Source of the DNA: Longispora albida DSM 44784
GTDB lineage: Bacteria; Actinomycetota; Actinomycetes; Mycobacteriales; Micromonosporaceae
Length of the DNA: 64,000 nt
Reading direction: 5' to 3'
Assembly (NCBI RefSeq): GCF_000379825.1
Contig: NZ_KB903820.1
Coordinates: forward strand, 38,590-102,589
Below are positions 18,629-27,331 of this stretch, one piece after another. Position numbers and translations under genes: made by a program. The notes under the pieces were generated by a model, which did not search any database, was not told where the DNA came from, and worked only from the letters and a program-made list of their open reading frames with translations. Each line of letters begins with the position of its first letter. Position 1 is the first letter of the stretch.

Positions 18629-19003
18629 ATGACACTCATCCGTCTCGCCGACGCCCGCCGTACCGAAACCCCTTCCGCCGTCATGACCACCCTGGCATCG
18701 CCCTCGCAGGGCGGCGCCACGCGAGCCCTGTGGCGCGTGGAGATGCAGCCCGGGAGCCAAGGACCCGCCCACGTCATCGATGCTGAGCAGATCTGGACCA
18801 TTCTGGCCGGTGAGGCGGCGGTCGAGCAGGACGGCGAGCAACTCTCCCTCGCCGAGGGCGACACGCTGATCCTGCCCGCAGGATCGACCCGCCAGGTGAC
18901 CGCAGGCCCGGGCGGCTTCACCGCCATCGTCACGGCTCCGGCCGGCGCGCAGGCCGGCACCCCGGGCAGCCCGGATCGGGTCGTGCCGCCGTGGCTCGCC
19001 TGA
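18629..19003 (+). CDS. Cupin-domain protein
   Basis: A 124-aa single-domain beta-barrel protein; 'AAGGA' precedes the ATG at 18629 by about 10 nt. The cupin motifs are recognisable but deviate: motif 1 'QGPAHVIDAEQIWTILAGEA' has few His ligands, and motif 2 'LAEGDTLILPAGSTRQVT' lacks the usual final His. Metal binding may therefore be weak, and a role in sugar binding or sensing is possible. It ends the four-gene set 16480-19003; HelR follows after 141 bases. Confidence 0.8.
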   Translation: MTLIRLADARRTETPSAVMTTLASPSQGGATRALWRVEMQPGSQGPAHVIDAEQIWTILAGEAAVEQDGEQLSLAEGDTLILPAGSTRQVTAGPGGFTAIVTAPAGAQAGTPGSPDRVVPPWLA

Positions 19004-19144
19004 CAGCCTCCAGCCGAGCCGGGCTCCGGGGCCTCCGGCGAGCGAAGACCACAGGTCCCGCAGCCGGGAAGGCCAGCTAGCAGCGGCGCGGCGGACCCCT
19101 CAAGCCACACGAACGCTCCATCCACCCCACACCGGAGAAAACCA

Positions 19145-21277
19145 GTGACCACAAGCGTCTTCGACCTCCCCGGCCACCTCGCGGCCAAGGCCGGCCCGGC
19201 CCTGATCGCCCGCGACGAACAGCACTTCGCGGCCATCGCTCGCAGCCTTGAGGAGACCACGGCAGACCTGACCGGCCGGCTCGGCACCGCCCGCAAGGCG
19301 ACCGGAGGCACCGGCCAGGCGGCGCTGGACCGCGACCTGGAGATCCACCGGCTGACCGCCCGCCTGCGGGCACTGCGCCGGTACGGCGTCGACCTGTGCC
19401 TCGGTCACATCGTCAGCGAAGACGGTGAGACCGTCTACATCGGACGGCTCGGGCTCACCGACAACGAGGGCCGCAGGCTGCTCCTCGACTGGCGTTCACC
19501 GGCGGCCGAGCCGTTCTTCGGCGCCACCCACGGCAGCCCGATGGGGCTGACCAGCCGCCGCAGGTACCGCTGGACCCGGGGCCTGATCACCGACTACTGG
19601 GACGAGGTGTTCACCTCCGGCGGCCTCGAACACCATGCCGCACTCGACGACCAGTCAGCCTTCATCGCCAGCCTGGCCAGCAACCGGTCGGCGAAGATGC
19701 GCGACGTGCTCGGCACGATCCAGGCCGACCAGGACGCGATCGTCCGCGCCGGCTCCCGCGGCGCCCTGGTCGTCGATGGCGGCCCGGGGACCGGCAAGAC
19801 CGTCGTCGCCCTGCACCGCTCCGCCTACCTGCTGTACTCCGACCCCCGCCTCGGGCACCACAAGGGCGGCCTGCTGTTCGTCGGCCCGCACCAGCCGTAC
19901 CTGGCATACGTCTCCGACGTCCTGCCCAGCCTGGGGGAGGAGGGCGTGCAGACGTGCACCGTGCGTGACCTCGTCGCCGAGGGAGCCACAGCCGTGCCGG
20001 AAACCGACCCGGCAGTGGCCAGCCTGAAGTCCTCAGCGGACCTGGTGCGGGCGGTCGAGCGGGCTGTGAGGTTCTACGAGGAGCCGCCGGCCAAGCCGAT
20101 GACGGTCACGACGGGCTGGGCCGACGTCCGGCTGACCGCCACCGACTGGGCCGAGGCGTTCGCGGCCGCCGACCCCGGTACCCCGCACAACGAGGCACGC
20201 GAGCAGATCTGGGAGGAACTGCTCACGATCCTCACCGCCAAGCATGACGACGATGCCCCGGCCGGCCTGATCCGCACGTCGCTGCTCCGGAACAAGGAAC
20301 TGGCCACCACCTTCAACCGCGCATGGCCGCTTCTCGAAGCCGCGGACATCGTCGGTGACCTGTGGACAGTGCCCGCCTACCTGCGCATGTGCGCCCCGTG
20401 GCTCACCCCTGACGAGGTCAAGGCGCTGCAGCGCGCCGACCCCCGGGCCTGGACGGTATCGGACCTGCCGTTCCTGGACGCGGCCCGGCAGAGGCTCGGT
20501 GACCCGGCGGCGGCCCGTCTCCAGCGCCAGCGCAACGCCGCCGTCGCCGCCGAACGCGAACGGGTGGCCAGGGTGGTCGATGACCTGCTGGCGGCCGAGT
20601 ACGACAACGAAGGCGCCATGATCATGCTGAAGGGCAGGGACCTGCAGGGCGCCCTGATCGATGAGGACACGCTGCCCAGCTCCACCCCGGACCTGCTCGC
20701 GGGGCCGTTCGCGCACATCGTCGTGGACGAGGCCCAGGAACTCACCGACGCGGAATGGCAGATGCTGCTGCTGCGCTGCCCGTCGCGCAGCTTCACCATC
20801 GTCGGGGACCGAGCCCAGGCCCGGCACGGCTTCACCGAGTCCTGGCAGGAACGGCTCACACGGGCCGGGCTCGACCAGATCACCATGGCTGGCCTGACCG
20901 TCAACTACCGCACGCCGGAGGAGGTCATGGCGGAAGCCGAGCCGGTCATCAGAGCCGTGCTTCCCGATGCCAACGTGCCGGTCTCGATCCGCAGCAGCGG
21001 CATCCCCGTCGTACACGGTCATGTCCGTGACCTGGACTCGACCCTGGAGACCTGGCTCGCCGCGAACGCCGACGGCACCGCCTGTGTCATCGGCGACCCT
21101 GCCTTCCAGCCTGCGCCACGGGTGCGGTCGCTGACCCCGAGCCTGTCCAAGGGATTGGAGTTCGACCTGGTCGTTCTCGTCAACCCGGAGGAGTTCGGCA
21201 CCGGCATCGCGGGAGCGGTGGACCGCTACGTCGCGATGACCCGCGCAACGCAGCGGCTCGTCATCCTCACCAGCTGA
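19145..21277 (+). CDS. helR: HelR-like RNA polymerase recycling/rifamycin-tolerance motor ATPase
   Basis: A 710-aa UvrD/HelD-type superfamily 1 protein, starting GTG at 19145 after 'CGGAGAAAACCA'. The N-terminal about 100 residues are a helical arm ('ARDEQHFAAIARSLEETTAD'). Walker A is 'GGPGTGKTVVALHRS' (212-226), and a Walker B 'VVDEAQELTD' lies near residue 525. The late motifs 'FTIVGDRAQARHGF', 'TVNYRTPEEVM' and 'LTPSLSKGLEFDLVVLVN' complete the helicase core. Compared with full HelD it has the same lobes but is near the shorter HelR size. HelR proteins of Streptomyces and mycobacteria displace rifamycins from RNA polymerase. The upstream 141 bases show no obvious rifamycin-associated element, so induction by rifampicin is not supported by what I see. 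Confidence 0.82.
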   Translation: MTTSVFDLPGHLAAKAGPALIARDEQHFAAIARSLEETTADLTGRLGTARKATGGTGQAALDRDLEIHRLTARLRALRRYGVDLCLGHIVSEDGETVYIGRLGLTDNEGRRLLLDWRSPAAEPFFGATHGSPMGLTSRRRYRWTRGLITDYWDEVFTSGGLEHHAALDDQSAFIASLASNRSAKMRDVLGTIQADQDAIVRAGSRGALVVDGGPGTGKTVVALHRSAYLLYSDPRLGHHKGGLLFVGPHQPYLAYVSDVLPSLGEEGVQTCTVRDLVAEGATAVPETDPAVASLKSSADLVRAVERAVRFYEEPPAKPMTVTTGWADVRLTATDWAEAFAAADPGTPHNEAREQIWEELLTILTAKHDDDAPAGLIRTSLLRNKELATTFNRAWPLLEAADIVGDLWTVPAYLRMCAPWLTPDEVKALQRADPRAWTVSDLPFLDAARQRLGDPAAARLQRQRNAAVAAERERVARVVDDLLAAEYDNEGAMIMLKGRDLQGALIDEDTLPSSTPDLLAGPFAHIVVDEAQELTDAEWQMLLLRCPSRSFTIVGDRAQARHGFTESWQERLTRAGLDQITMAGLTVNYRTPEEVMAEAEPVIRAVLPDANVPVSIRSSGIPVVHGHVRDLDSTLETWLAANADGTACVIGDPAFQPAPRVRSLTPSLSKGLEFDLVVLVNPEEFGTGIAGAVDRYVAMTRATQRLVILTS

Positions 21278-21321
21278 CGGCGGCCCAGTTCTACCGCCGT
21301 AGTTCAGCCCCAGAAGCATGA

Positions 21322-21358
21322 AACCCATCGGCTCGTACGGGGAACGAGCCGATGGGTT
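21322..21358. terminator. Perfect 15-bp hairpin after helR
   Basis: AACCCATCGGCTCGT (21322-21336) pairs exactly with 21344-21358, loop 7 nt, 44 bases past the helR stop codon. No U-tract. Confidence 0.75.
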
Positions 21359-21490
21359 CCGCGCCATGCTGTGCCGCCCAGCAGGCAGCGCCGGCCCCTT
21401 GTTCCAAGTGGCACGTGGTCACAGCCGCCACTGTGAAGCCGGGCAGCGGGCTCGTGCGGCGTTCGGGCTCGCGGATCCCGCTCTCCGGCT

Positions 21491-22435
21491 TCAGACGGTT
21501 GCTAGCCAGCCGCGGGCGTGGGCGTAGAACCGGGGTGCTGTCCGGTGCAGGTTGATGACGTGGCCGGTGTCGCGCACGACGTACGCCGCCAGTGGTGTGG
21601 CCGGGTCGTAGAACGGGCGTTCGCTGGCGAGCAGCGCGGCGGAGCTGGTGCAGGCCGTTGTCCCGCACAGCAGCTTGTCGTGCTCGCCGACGGCGACGAG
21701 CACCGGTACCCGGATCTGCTTGTTGAGCCCGACATCCCCGAAGCCGGGGTCAGCCGGGTACACGTCAGCTTCAGGGGTTGCCTCGTCAGCGGCGATCACA
21801 GCCCGGCTGGCGGTGCGCGGGTGGTAGAACCAGGCGGACTTCGCCCCGGGCCGGGTCGTGATGTACCCGGCGTCGGTGGCCAGCGGCTGGAAATCCGCCG
21901 ACAGCCGCTCGAAGGCCGCCCAGTCCGGTGTGCTGGACTCCCCGGTCAGGATCAGCGCGTCTACCGATCCGGGATGGTTCACGGCCACCATCCTGGCCAG
22001 TGTGGACCCGAGCGAGTTGCCGACCAGGATGACCTTCCCGAACGACTTCCTCAGGTGCTGGACGACCTGGTACACGGAGTTCTGATGGGTGGCTGGCTGG
22101 TACTGCGAGCTGTGCGGGCGGGAGCTGCGCCCGGTACCGAGCCGGTCGATCGCCAGGGTGGCGTACCCGGCCCGGTTCATGTGATCCACATAGGACGGTG
22201 TGCCCGGGAAGTCCCAGTACTGGCGGCTGTAGCTCCCGCCGGCCAGCAGGAGCTGAACAGTTCCGGCCCCGCGCGGTACACACAAAGTTCCTGAAATGTG
22301 CTGGTCAGCGGGCTGACCGGGGGCCAGGCTCACGGGCACGTCGAGCGCCTGGCATCGAGCAGGCGCGGCGCTCGCCGGGGCTGGCGCGAGCGAGACGAGA
22401 GAGAACAGGGCGAGCGCGAGCGTTCGCTTCAACAA
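21491..22435 (-). CDS. Secreted alpha/beta hydrolase
   Basis: A 314-aa exported protein. The start is chosen as TTG at 22435, because GGAGG lies 8 nt upstream and the following residues are a typical signal peptide ('LLKRTLALALFSLVSLAPAP', cleaved near 'ASAAPA'). The frame runs on far upstream but that part is antisense to DUF4419. Catalytic elements: oxyanion 'LLLAGGSYS', nucleophile elbow 'VGNSLGST' (Ser), acid in 'GEHDKLLC' and His in 'RDTGHVINLH'. Likely an extracellular esterase or lipase-like enzyme; substrate unknown. Cysteines near both ends of the mature chain may form disulfides. Its start is divergent from the DUF4419 gene. Confidence 0.85.
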   Translation of the reverse strand: MLKRTLALALFSLVSLAPAPASAAPARCQALDVPVSLAPGQPADQHISGTLCVPRGAGTVQLLLAGGSYSRQYWDFPGTPSYVDHMNRAGYATLAIDRLGTGRSSRPHSSQYQPATHQNSVYQVVQHLRKSFGKVILVGNSLGSTLARMVAVNHPGSVDALILTGESSTPDWAAFERLSADFQPLATDAGYITTRPGAKSAWFYHPRTASRAVIAADEATPEADVYPADPGFGDVGLNKQIRVPVLVAVGEHDKLLCGTTACTSSAALLASERPFYDPATPLAAYVVRDTGHVINLHRTAPRFYAHARGWLATV

Positions 22436-22464
22436 GGGGGCAACCTCCAGGTCCGGATAACTGA

Positions 22465-22475
22465 GTACAGTGTAC
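22465..22475. promoter_or_regulatory. Palindrome overlapping the hydrolase promoter
   Basis: GTACA-G-TGTAC is a perfect 11-base inverted repeat. On the minus strand it contains TACACT, a plausible -10 for the hydrolase gene 30 bases upstream of its TTG. A repressor site is possible. Confidence 0.4.
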
Positions 22476-22510
22476 CCACTTTCCGGGCGCCCGCGCGAAC
22501 CCGTACGCGA

Positions 22511-22516
22511 TACAGT
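22511..22516 (+). promoter_or_regulatory. Putative leaderless -10 element (TACAGT)
   Basis: TACAGT ends 6 nt before the ATG at 22523, with no Shine-Dalgarno sequence between them. Confidence 0.45.
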
Positions 22517-22522
22517 CCGGCG

Positions 22523-24013
22523 ATGATCGTCTTCCCTGTTGACGATGTCGTCCCCGCTGCCAGCCCGCTGCCCGTCGTCGCGCTGCGTGACCTCTACCCG
22601 GAGGCCCTGGCCATCAGCGGCGACCCGGATCTCGCGGTACTGGAAACCGACGGCGTGCACCCGCTGCTCAGCGCCGTCGCCCGCGCCTTCGCCGATCACC
22701 GTCCACTGGTGCTGTCGCCCGACGCGGTGTGGCTGACCATCGCCCAGGGCCTGGCCCAGCACGTCCGGCTGCACGTCGATGAACTCCGGCCGCACCTCGT
22801 GGGCCACGCTGGCCGCAAACGGCTCACGATCACCACCACCGGCACGGAATCGTGGGACACCTACATCGGCCAGTTCTGCGAACTCCTGGCCGCAGAGGTT
22901 CCCGCCGCCGGAGAGCTCGGCTGTGACTTCTCGACCAGCACGGACACCGACCGCCTCGCGGGCCAGATCGTGGTACTCGACGCCTACTCGCCGTACTTCA
23001 GCCTGTGGCTGGTGTGTATCTGCGGTATCCCGTCGATCACGCTGACCGGTACCACGGAGGACTGGCAGCGGATCCGGGACCGCATTGGCAACCTCGCCAC
23101 CTTCGGCCTGGCTGAGTGGCAGCGCTCGCTGGAAGGCATCCTCGACCAGTTCGTGCGCGCGGCGAACGGCGATGTGGACACCGCGTTCTGGCGCAGGATC
23201 TACAACCCGGCCGACGCTTACGGCGGCGATGTCGTCACCGGCTGGATCACCCGTTTCTACCCGTACCTGAAAGGCGCGGGCGCCATCGACGTGCCCAACC
23301 CGATGCTGGCCCTGCCCCTGAACGAACCACGCGACCTCACCACAGAGAGGCGTACCTACAACGGCCCCGGCATCACGACCAGGCAGGTTCCGGCTGTGCT
23401 CTCCCAGGTCACAGTCAATATCGACGACCGGCCCGGCAGGAAGCTGCGCACTGTCGCCCTGCACGGCGGGCTGGCCGCCGTAGCCCAGGACCCCGATGGC
23501 GCGCTCCGCCCGGTCTCCGGCTGGCACCTCGGACCCGCTGTGACCCCCATCGACCCGGTACTCGACCGGATCGCCGCCGAGCACTCCACCACGCCATCGG
23601 CCGGACAAGAAACTGCCTTCGGCGGCGACGGCGAGCTGCTGGCAGTGGGCCGCAGGTTCGGCTCCGCTTCGCTGTTCGGCGGCGCCTGGCGGCTGCTGCC
23701 AGCGGACGAGCGGGGCAACGTCGTCGTCGACCAGGAGTCCTGGCGCACCATGACCAAGGCCTTCGCACTGGCAGATGGCCGGTTCGTCGCGGCGTACCAG
23801 GACTACGAGACCATGAGCACGTACTGGGTCGCCTGCCGGATCCGTGAGTTCGAAGAGGAACCGGGCTATCACGCCTTCGAACTGGCCGAGGACCCCGCCG
23901 GCGTCCCGGTCTACGGGACCTCGCTCGCCGACCTCCTCACCACGGCCCTCGACAACGGCGGCGACATCGAGAGCATGAAGACCGGCAACCTGGCCGACCT
24001 GCTCACTGACTGA
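22523..24013 (+). CDS. DUF4419-family protein
   Basis: A 496-aa soluble protein. The ATG at 22523 begins 'MIVFPVDDVVPAASPLPVVA'; a longer frame upstream is Arg/Glu-rich and antisense to the hydrolase signal peptide, so it is excluded. Family-typical blocks are 'HPLLSAVARAFADHRPLVLS', 'PDAVWLTIAQGLAQHV', 'WITRFYPYLKG' and 'ESWRTMTKAFALADG'. DUF4419 occurs in bacteria and fungi; its activity is unknown. No export signal or known catalytic motif is visible. It stands alone, transcribed away from the secreted hydrolase. Confidence 0.8.
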   Translation: MIVFPVDDVVPAASPLPVVALRDLYPEALAISGDPDLAVLETDGVHPLLSAVARAFADHRPLVLSPDAVWLTIAQGLAQHVRLHVDELRPHLVGHAGRKRLTITTTGTESWDTYIGQFCELLAAEVPAAGELGCDFSTSTDTDRLAGQIVVLDAYSPYFSLWLVCICGIPSITLTGTTEDWQRIRDRIGNLATFGLAEWQRSLEGILDQFVRAANGDVDTAFWRRIYNPADAYGGDVVTGWITRFYPYLKGAGAIDVPNPMLALPLNEPRDLTTERRTYNGPGITTRQVPAVLSQVTVNIDDRPGRKLRTVALHGGLAAVAQDPDGALRPVSGWHLGPAVTPIDPVLDRIAAEHSTTPSAGQETAFGGDGELLAVGRRFGSASLFGGAWRLLPADERGNVVVDQESWRTMTKAFALADGRFVAAYQDYETMSTYWVACRIREFEEEPGYHAFELAEDPAGVPVYGTSLADLLTTALDNGGDIESMKTGNLADLLTD

Positions 24014-24143
24014 ACGCCGGCCAGCCGGGGTGCGTTCTACGATGGGCGGTCACGCGGGCACTGGTCCTGTTCAGGGCCAACCCGCTGCCAGATCCCAGGT
24101 CAGCTGCAGGCGACTGCTATCGGAGCATCAACGACTCGGAACC

Positions 24144-25499
24144 CTAGGGGATCGCGCGCAGCCGGGTCCTGCGGGCCCAGAGCCAGGCGCCCAGCAGGAG
24201 CAGGACACCGCCAGCCAGCACCCCGGCCCCGAGCCACGCGGCCAGCGACGCGGTCCCGCCGGTGCGCGGCAGCTGGGGTGGCGCGGTGGTGGTGGGTACG
24301 GAGGTGGGCTCGGCGGCCGGCGCGGCGGCGACCGTGAGTGTCACCGTCCGCGTCGCGGAGGAGGCGGTGCCTGCAGCCTTGACGGTGAAGGTGCTGGTCC
24401 CCGCCGTCGCGGGGGTGCCGGTGAGGGCCCCTGTTGCCGCGAGCGACAGCCCCGCCGGCAAGGTACCGCTGGTCAGGGTGAACACGATCCCGGAGTCGCC
24501 GGCGGCTGCGAACGTGAAGCTGTATGCCTGGCCGGCCACCGCGCCCGGCGGGTCAGCCGAGGTGAACACGACGGCCGGGTCGGCCACCACAAGGGTGGCT
24601 GGCGTGGTCGCGGTGAAGCCGTGCGCGTCGGTCACCTTGATGCTGAGGGTGTGTGTCCCGGCCCTGGCGGGGGTGCCCGACAGCACGCCGGCCGAGCTGA
24701 ACGTGACCCCGATCGGCAGCCCGCCGCTGACCAGCGAGTACGTGTACGGGCTCGCGCCCCCGGTCACCGTGAAGGTGTGCGTGCGCGCCTGCCCGGTGTA
24801 CCACGGTGAGGGCACGGTCCCCGAGGTGAAGGTGAGGACCGGGGCTGTGATGACGATGGTGACTGTCTTGTCCGCGCCGAAGCCGTGCGCGTCGGTCACC
24901 CTGACCGTGAACGTGTAGCTGCCCGGGGTGATCGGCGTACCCGACAGCAGCCCAGCCGAACTGAACGACACTCCGGCCGGCAACGCTCCGCTGACCAGTG
25001 AGTACGAGTAAGGCCCGGTGCCGCCGCCCGCCGTGAACATGTGGCTGACCGGGGTGTAGGCCACCACCGGAGACGGTACGGCTCCCGAGGTGAAGGTGAT
25101 CGCCGGGGGCTGGACCACGATGGTCACCGGCTGGGTGGCCGTCCCGGCTGCGGCGTCGGTTACCTTGACGGTGAACGTGTAGCTGCCCGGGGTGGCCGGC
25201 GTACCCGACAGGAGCCCAGCCGAGCTGAGCGACACTCCGACCGGCAACGCTCCGCTGACCAGCGAATAGGTGTACGGCCCAGTGCCACCGCCCGCCGTGA
25301 ACGTGTGGCTGATCGCGACGTACGCGGTGACCGGTGAGGCCGGTGCTGCGGACGTGAAGGCGACGGGTTCCGCCGCCACGGCGACCGCAGGGCTGAACAG
25401 CACGACGAGAGCGAAGCCCAGCAGTCCGGCGAGCTGACGCGCAGCGCCCATCACGAACCCCATCCACACAGGAGACACCCGAACAGTGGTGCTCGACAT
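24144..25499 (-). CDS. LPxTG cell-wall-anchored protein with four putative-Ig (He_PIG) repeats
   Basis: About 451 aa from the ATG at 25499 (start uncertain; ATGs at 25463 and 25451 also precede the signal peptide). The signal peptide is 'LAGLLGFALVVLFSPAVAVA'. Four Ig-like repeats of about 85 residues follow, each with a 'FTSG..PSP' lead, a 'GPYTYSLVSGALP' core, 'SSAGLLSGTP' and 'TFTVKVTDA'. Repeats 1 and 2 are nearly identical, indicating recent duplication, while repeat 4 is diverged. The C-terminus has a Thr/Pro-rich stretch, sortase motif 'LPRTG', a hydrophobic helix and a basic tail 'ARRTRLRAIP'. It should be attached to peptidoglycan by a class E-type sortase, possibly acting as an adhesin or stalk. 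No sortase gene is present nearby. Confidence 0.85.
   Translation of the reverse strand: MSSTTVRVSPVWMGFVMGAARQLAGLLGFALVVLFSPAVAVAAEPVAFTSAAPASPVTAYVAISHTFTAGGGTGPYTYSLVSGALPVGVSLSSAGLLSGTPATPGSYTFTVKVTDAAAGTATQPVTIVVQPPAITFTSGAVPSPVVAYTPVSHMFTAGGGTGPYSYSLVSGALPAGVSFSSAGLLSGTPITPGSYTFTVRVTDAHGFGADKTVTIVITAPVLTFTSGTVPSPWYTGQARTHTFTVTGGASPYTYSLVSGGLPIGVTFSSAGVLSGTPARAGTHTLSIKVTDAHGFTATTPATLVVADPAVVFTSADPPGAVAGQAYSFTFAAAGDSGIVFTLTSGTLPAGLSLAATGALTGTPATAGTSTFTVKAAGTASSATRTVTLTVAAAPAAEPTSVPTTTAPPQLPRTGGTASLAAWLGAGVLAGGVLLLLGAWLWARRTRLRAIP
24186..25373 (-). repeat. Tandem coding repeats of about 255 bp in the Ig-repeat gene
   Basis: Four successive units each encode the 'YSLVSG', 'SAGLLSGTP' and 'TFTVKVTD' elements. 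The two upstream units differ at only scattered positions over about 200 bases. Boundaries are approximate. Confidence 0.6.
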
Positions 25500-25550
25500 C
25501 GTAGTCCGTCGATGACCGGTACGGGACTGCCTGATCGGCCGGCGCACGGG

Positions 25551-25588
25551 CGTGCCCGCCCCGGCTGAGGGAGGCCGGGGCGGGCACG
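25551..25588. terminator. Perfect 15-bp hairpin after the metalloprotease gene
   Basis: CGTGCCCGCCCCGGC (25551-25565) pairs exactly with 25574-25588; loop 8 nt. It lies just past the stop codon of the minus-strand gene ending at 25596. Confidence 0.75.
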
Positions 25589-25595
25589 GGTCAGG

Positions 25596-27230
25596 TCAGT
25601 AGTCGATGGTGTTCTGGTAGAGGCAGGCCAGCGGCACGGCCCCGACGTCGAAGCCGTCATGGCCCCGGTGCTGCCAGTACTGCGAGAACGTGTTGGACAC
25701 GTGCCCGAGGAACGTCGTCCACACCGGCCCGGTCTCCGGCTCCGAGCACTGGTCTGTGCCCTCGTTCGTGCTGTCCACCAGGTCGAGCAGCGAGCCGAGT
25801 ACCCGGCCCTCGACCCGGTCACCGTTGTCCCAGTTGGCGGTGCCCCAGGTCGGGTCCTCCACGTTCAGCGAGGCGCCGTTCGGCCAGCGGAAGTAGGGAT
25901 CGTCGAGCACGGCGACGGCGAACCACGTCGCGAAGCCCTCCGTCCACGCGCAGCCCGTCGAGCTGGTACGCGGGATGTAGTGCGGGCTGCACTTGGGCGC
26001 GCGGGGGAAGTCGTCCTCGTACACGTCGTCCATCATGTAGTGACCCCACTCGTGCAGGACCAGGTTCGGGGCCTTGGGGTCGTCGGCGGCCAGGTGCACG
26101 GCGTCCTGCTGGAGCGAGTAGTACGTGCCGTCGGTGGAGTCGGGGGCCCACTTCAGCAGGCCCTTGTGGCAGGTGGTGTCGCGGGCGTCCCAGCAGGAAC
26201 CCGGCGTCCAGTTCCAGCCGGCGGCGACCTGGTCGAAGGCCTCGACTCCGCGCATGAGGGCCGGGTCGGACGGCTGGCGGCTGCCGGTACTGGTGGTGCT
26301 GCCGGTGGCCACGTTCGCGTAGACCTGCGTGTCGAAGGAGAACACGGTCGTGTTGGAAGTGCGCTGGACGGCCCAGTGCGCGTTGTCAGTACTGATCCGC
26401 ACGTAGATGTCCTGCCCGCCGCCCTCCTCGTCGGCGTTGTCGAAGCAGAGCCGGAAGGCGCCGGCCCCGTCCGTGAGCCCGGTCGCGAGCAGGTCGTCAC
26501 CGCCGCTGGCATCCCGGTCGTACACAGCTGCCGTGGCGTTGCCGCTCGCCCGCGCAGTCCCGTTGTGGTCGACGTAGCCCCAGGTCCCGGTCGCGCAGGT
26601 CGTCGCGCTGGGCGGAGCCGGGGGCGACTGCGCCGGACCGGCGGGCTTGAACGCGAGCGCTGACAAGCCAGGAGACGGCACCTCTGCCGTTCCGGTATCC
26701 ACACTGGACATTCCGAAGCTGGCCGACCCGTCACTGATCGTGAGGAAGATGTCGTCCGAGCTGACGTCGGGCAGCGCGGTGGCCGAGGCCCTGATCTGCC
26801 CGGTACCGGCAGCCAGCGCCGTCACCGTGCCCCGGAACCGCAGCGGCTGCCCCGCGCGGACGGCCCGGTCCGCCCGGGCGGCCACGACCCGGCCCCGGTC
26901 CTCGGGTGCGGCGGAGGCGCGCGTGGCGACGGTGAGCCCGGCGGGCTGCGCCGCCCACGCCAGGTTGCCCGGCAGCTCGACCGCGATGGCGGCCTGCCGG
27001 TCGGCGGTGGACTCGACCGTGATGTCGAGTGTGGACGACGCGCCGACCGCCGGGGCGCTGGCCATGTTCAGCGTGATCCGCAGGCAGCCGGTGTTCCAGG
27101 TGTCGGCGGCGGACCGGTGTGCTGCGGGCAGTACCGCGCACTGGGCCGGGGCCGCCGACGCGGGGGCAGGGGCGGGCAGGAGCGCTGCGAACAGGCCGGC
27201 GAGCACCGGCCCGAGCGTGAGGGGTCTCAT
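25596..27230 (-). CDS. Secreted gluzincin-like metalloprotease (HEWGH)
   Basis: A 544-aa exported protein from the ATG at 27230, with signal peptide 'LAGLFAALLPAPAPASA'. The first about 170 mature residues are beta-rich ('TLDITVESTADRQAAIAVEL'). A Cys-containing domain with 'GTWGYVDHNGTA' follows and may be a transthyretin/CNA-like segment. The protease-like part has the zinc motif 'LHEWGHYMMDD', and about 35 residues on 'WTEGFATWFA' supplies a glutamate as a possible third ligand. This is the HExxH...E pattern of gluzincins. I do not recognise the precise family. A 15-bp hairpin follows the stop codon, so it appears monocistronic; its start is divergent from the LysR gene by 101 bases. Confidence 0.75.
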   Translation of the reverse strand: MRPLTLGPVLAGLFAALLPAPAPASAAPAQCAVLPAAHRSAADTWNTGCLRITLNMASAPAVGASSTLDITVESTADRQAAIAVELPGNLAWAAQPAGLTVATRASAAPEDRGRVVAARADRAVRAGQPLRFRGTVTALAAGTGQIRASATALPDVSSDDIFLTISDGSASFGMSSVDTGTAEVPSPGLSALAFKPAGPAQSPPAPPSATTCATGTWGYVDHNGTARASGNATAAVYDRDASGGDDLLATGLTDGAGAFRLCFDNADEEGGGQDIYVRISTDNAHWAVQRTSNTTVFSFDTQVYANVATGSTTSTGSRQPSDPALMRGVEAFDQVAAGWNWTPGSCWDARDTTCHKGLLKWAPDSTDGTYYSLQQDAVHLAADDPKAPNLVLHEWGHYMMDDVYEDDFPRAPKCSPHYIPRTSSTGCAWTEGFATWFAVAVLDDPYFRWPNGASLNVEDPTWGTANWDNGDRVEGRVLGSLLDLVDSTNEGTDQCSEPETGPVWTTFLGHVSNTFSQYWQHRGHDGFDVGAVPLACLYQNTIDY

Positions 27231-27317
27231 GCGCAGATGGTCACAGGGTGAGCACGGCCCGGCATACTCCCGGAAATCCATAACACTCAAAGGGTTCAGG
27301 CTGTGTCCGCACAGGAC

Positions 27318-27323
27318 TACCGT
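27318..27323 (+). promoter_or_regulatory. Putative -10 element before the LysR gene
   Basis: TACCGT ends 8 nt before the ATG at 27332 and no Shine-Dalgarno sequence is present. Weaker than the other leaderless candidates. Confidence 0.3.
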
Positions 27324-27331
27324 GATCGTGC

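Noticed and set aside
19004..19144. Rifamycin-associated element upstream of helR
   Set aside because: I looked for a palindromic element with the expected GGGCTTGC core in the 141-base gap and found none.
22436..23872. Upstream extension of the secreted hydrolase frame
   Set aside because: It is antisense to DUF4419 and would bury the signal peptide; the TTG at 22435 has a good ribosome site.
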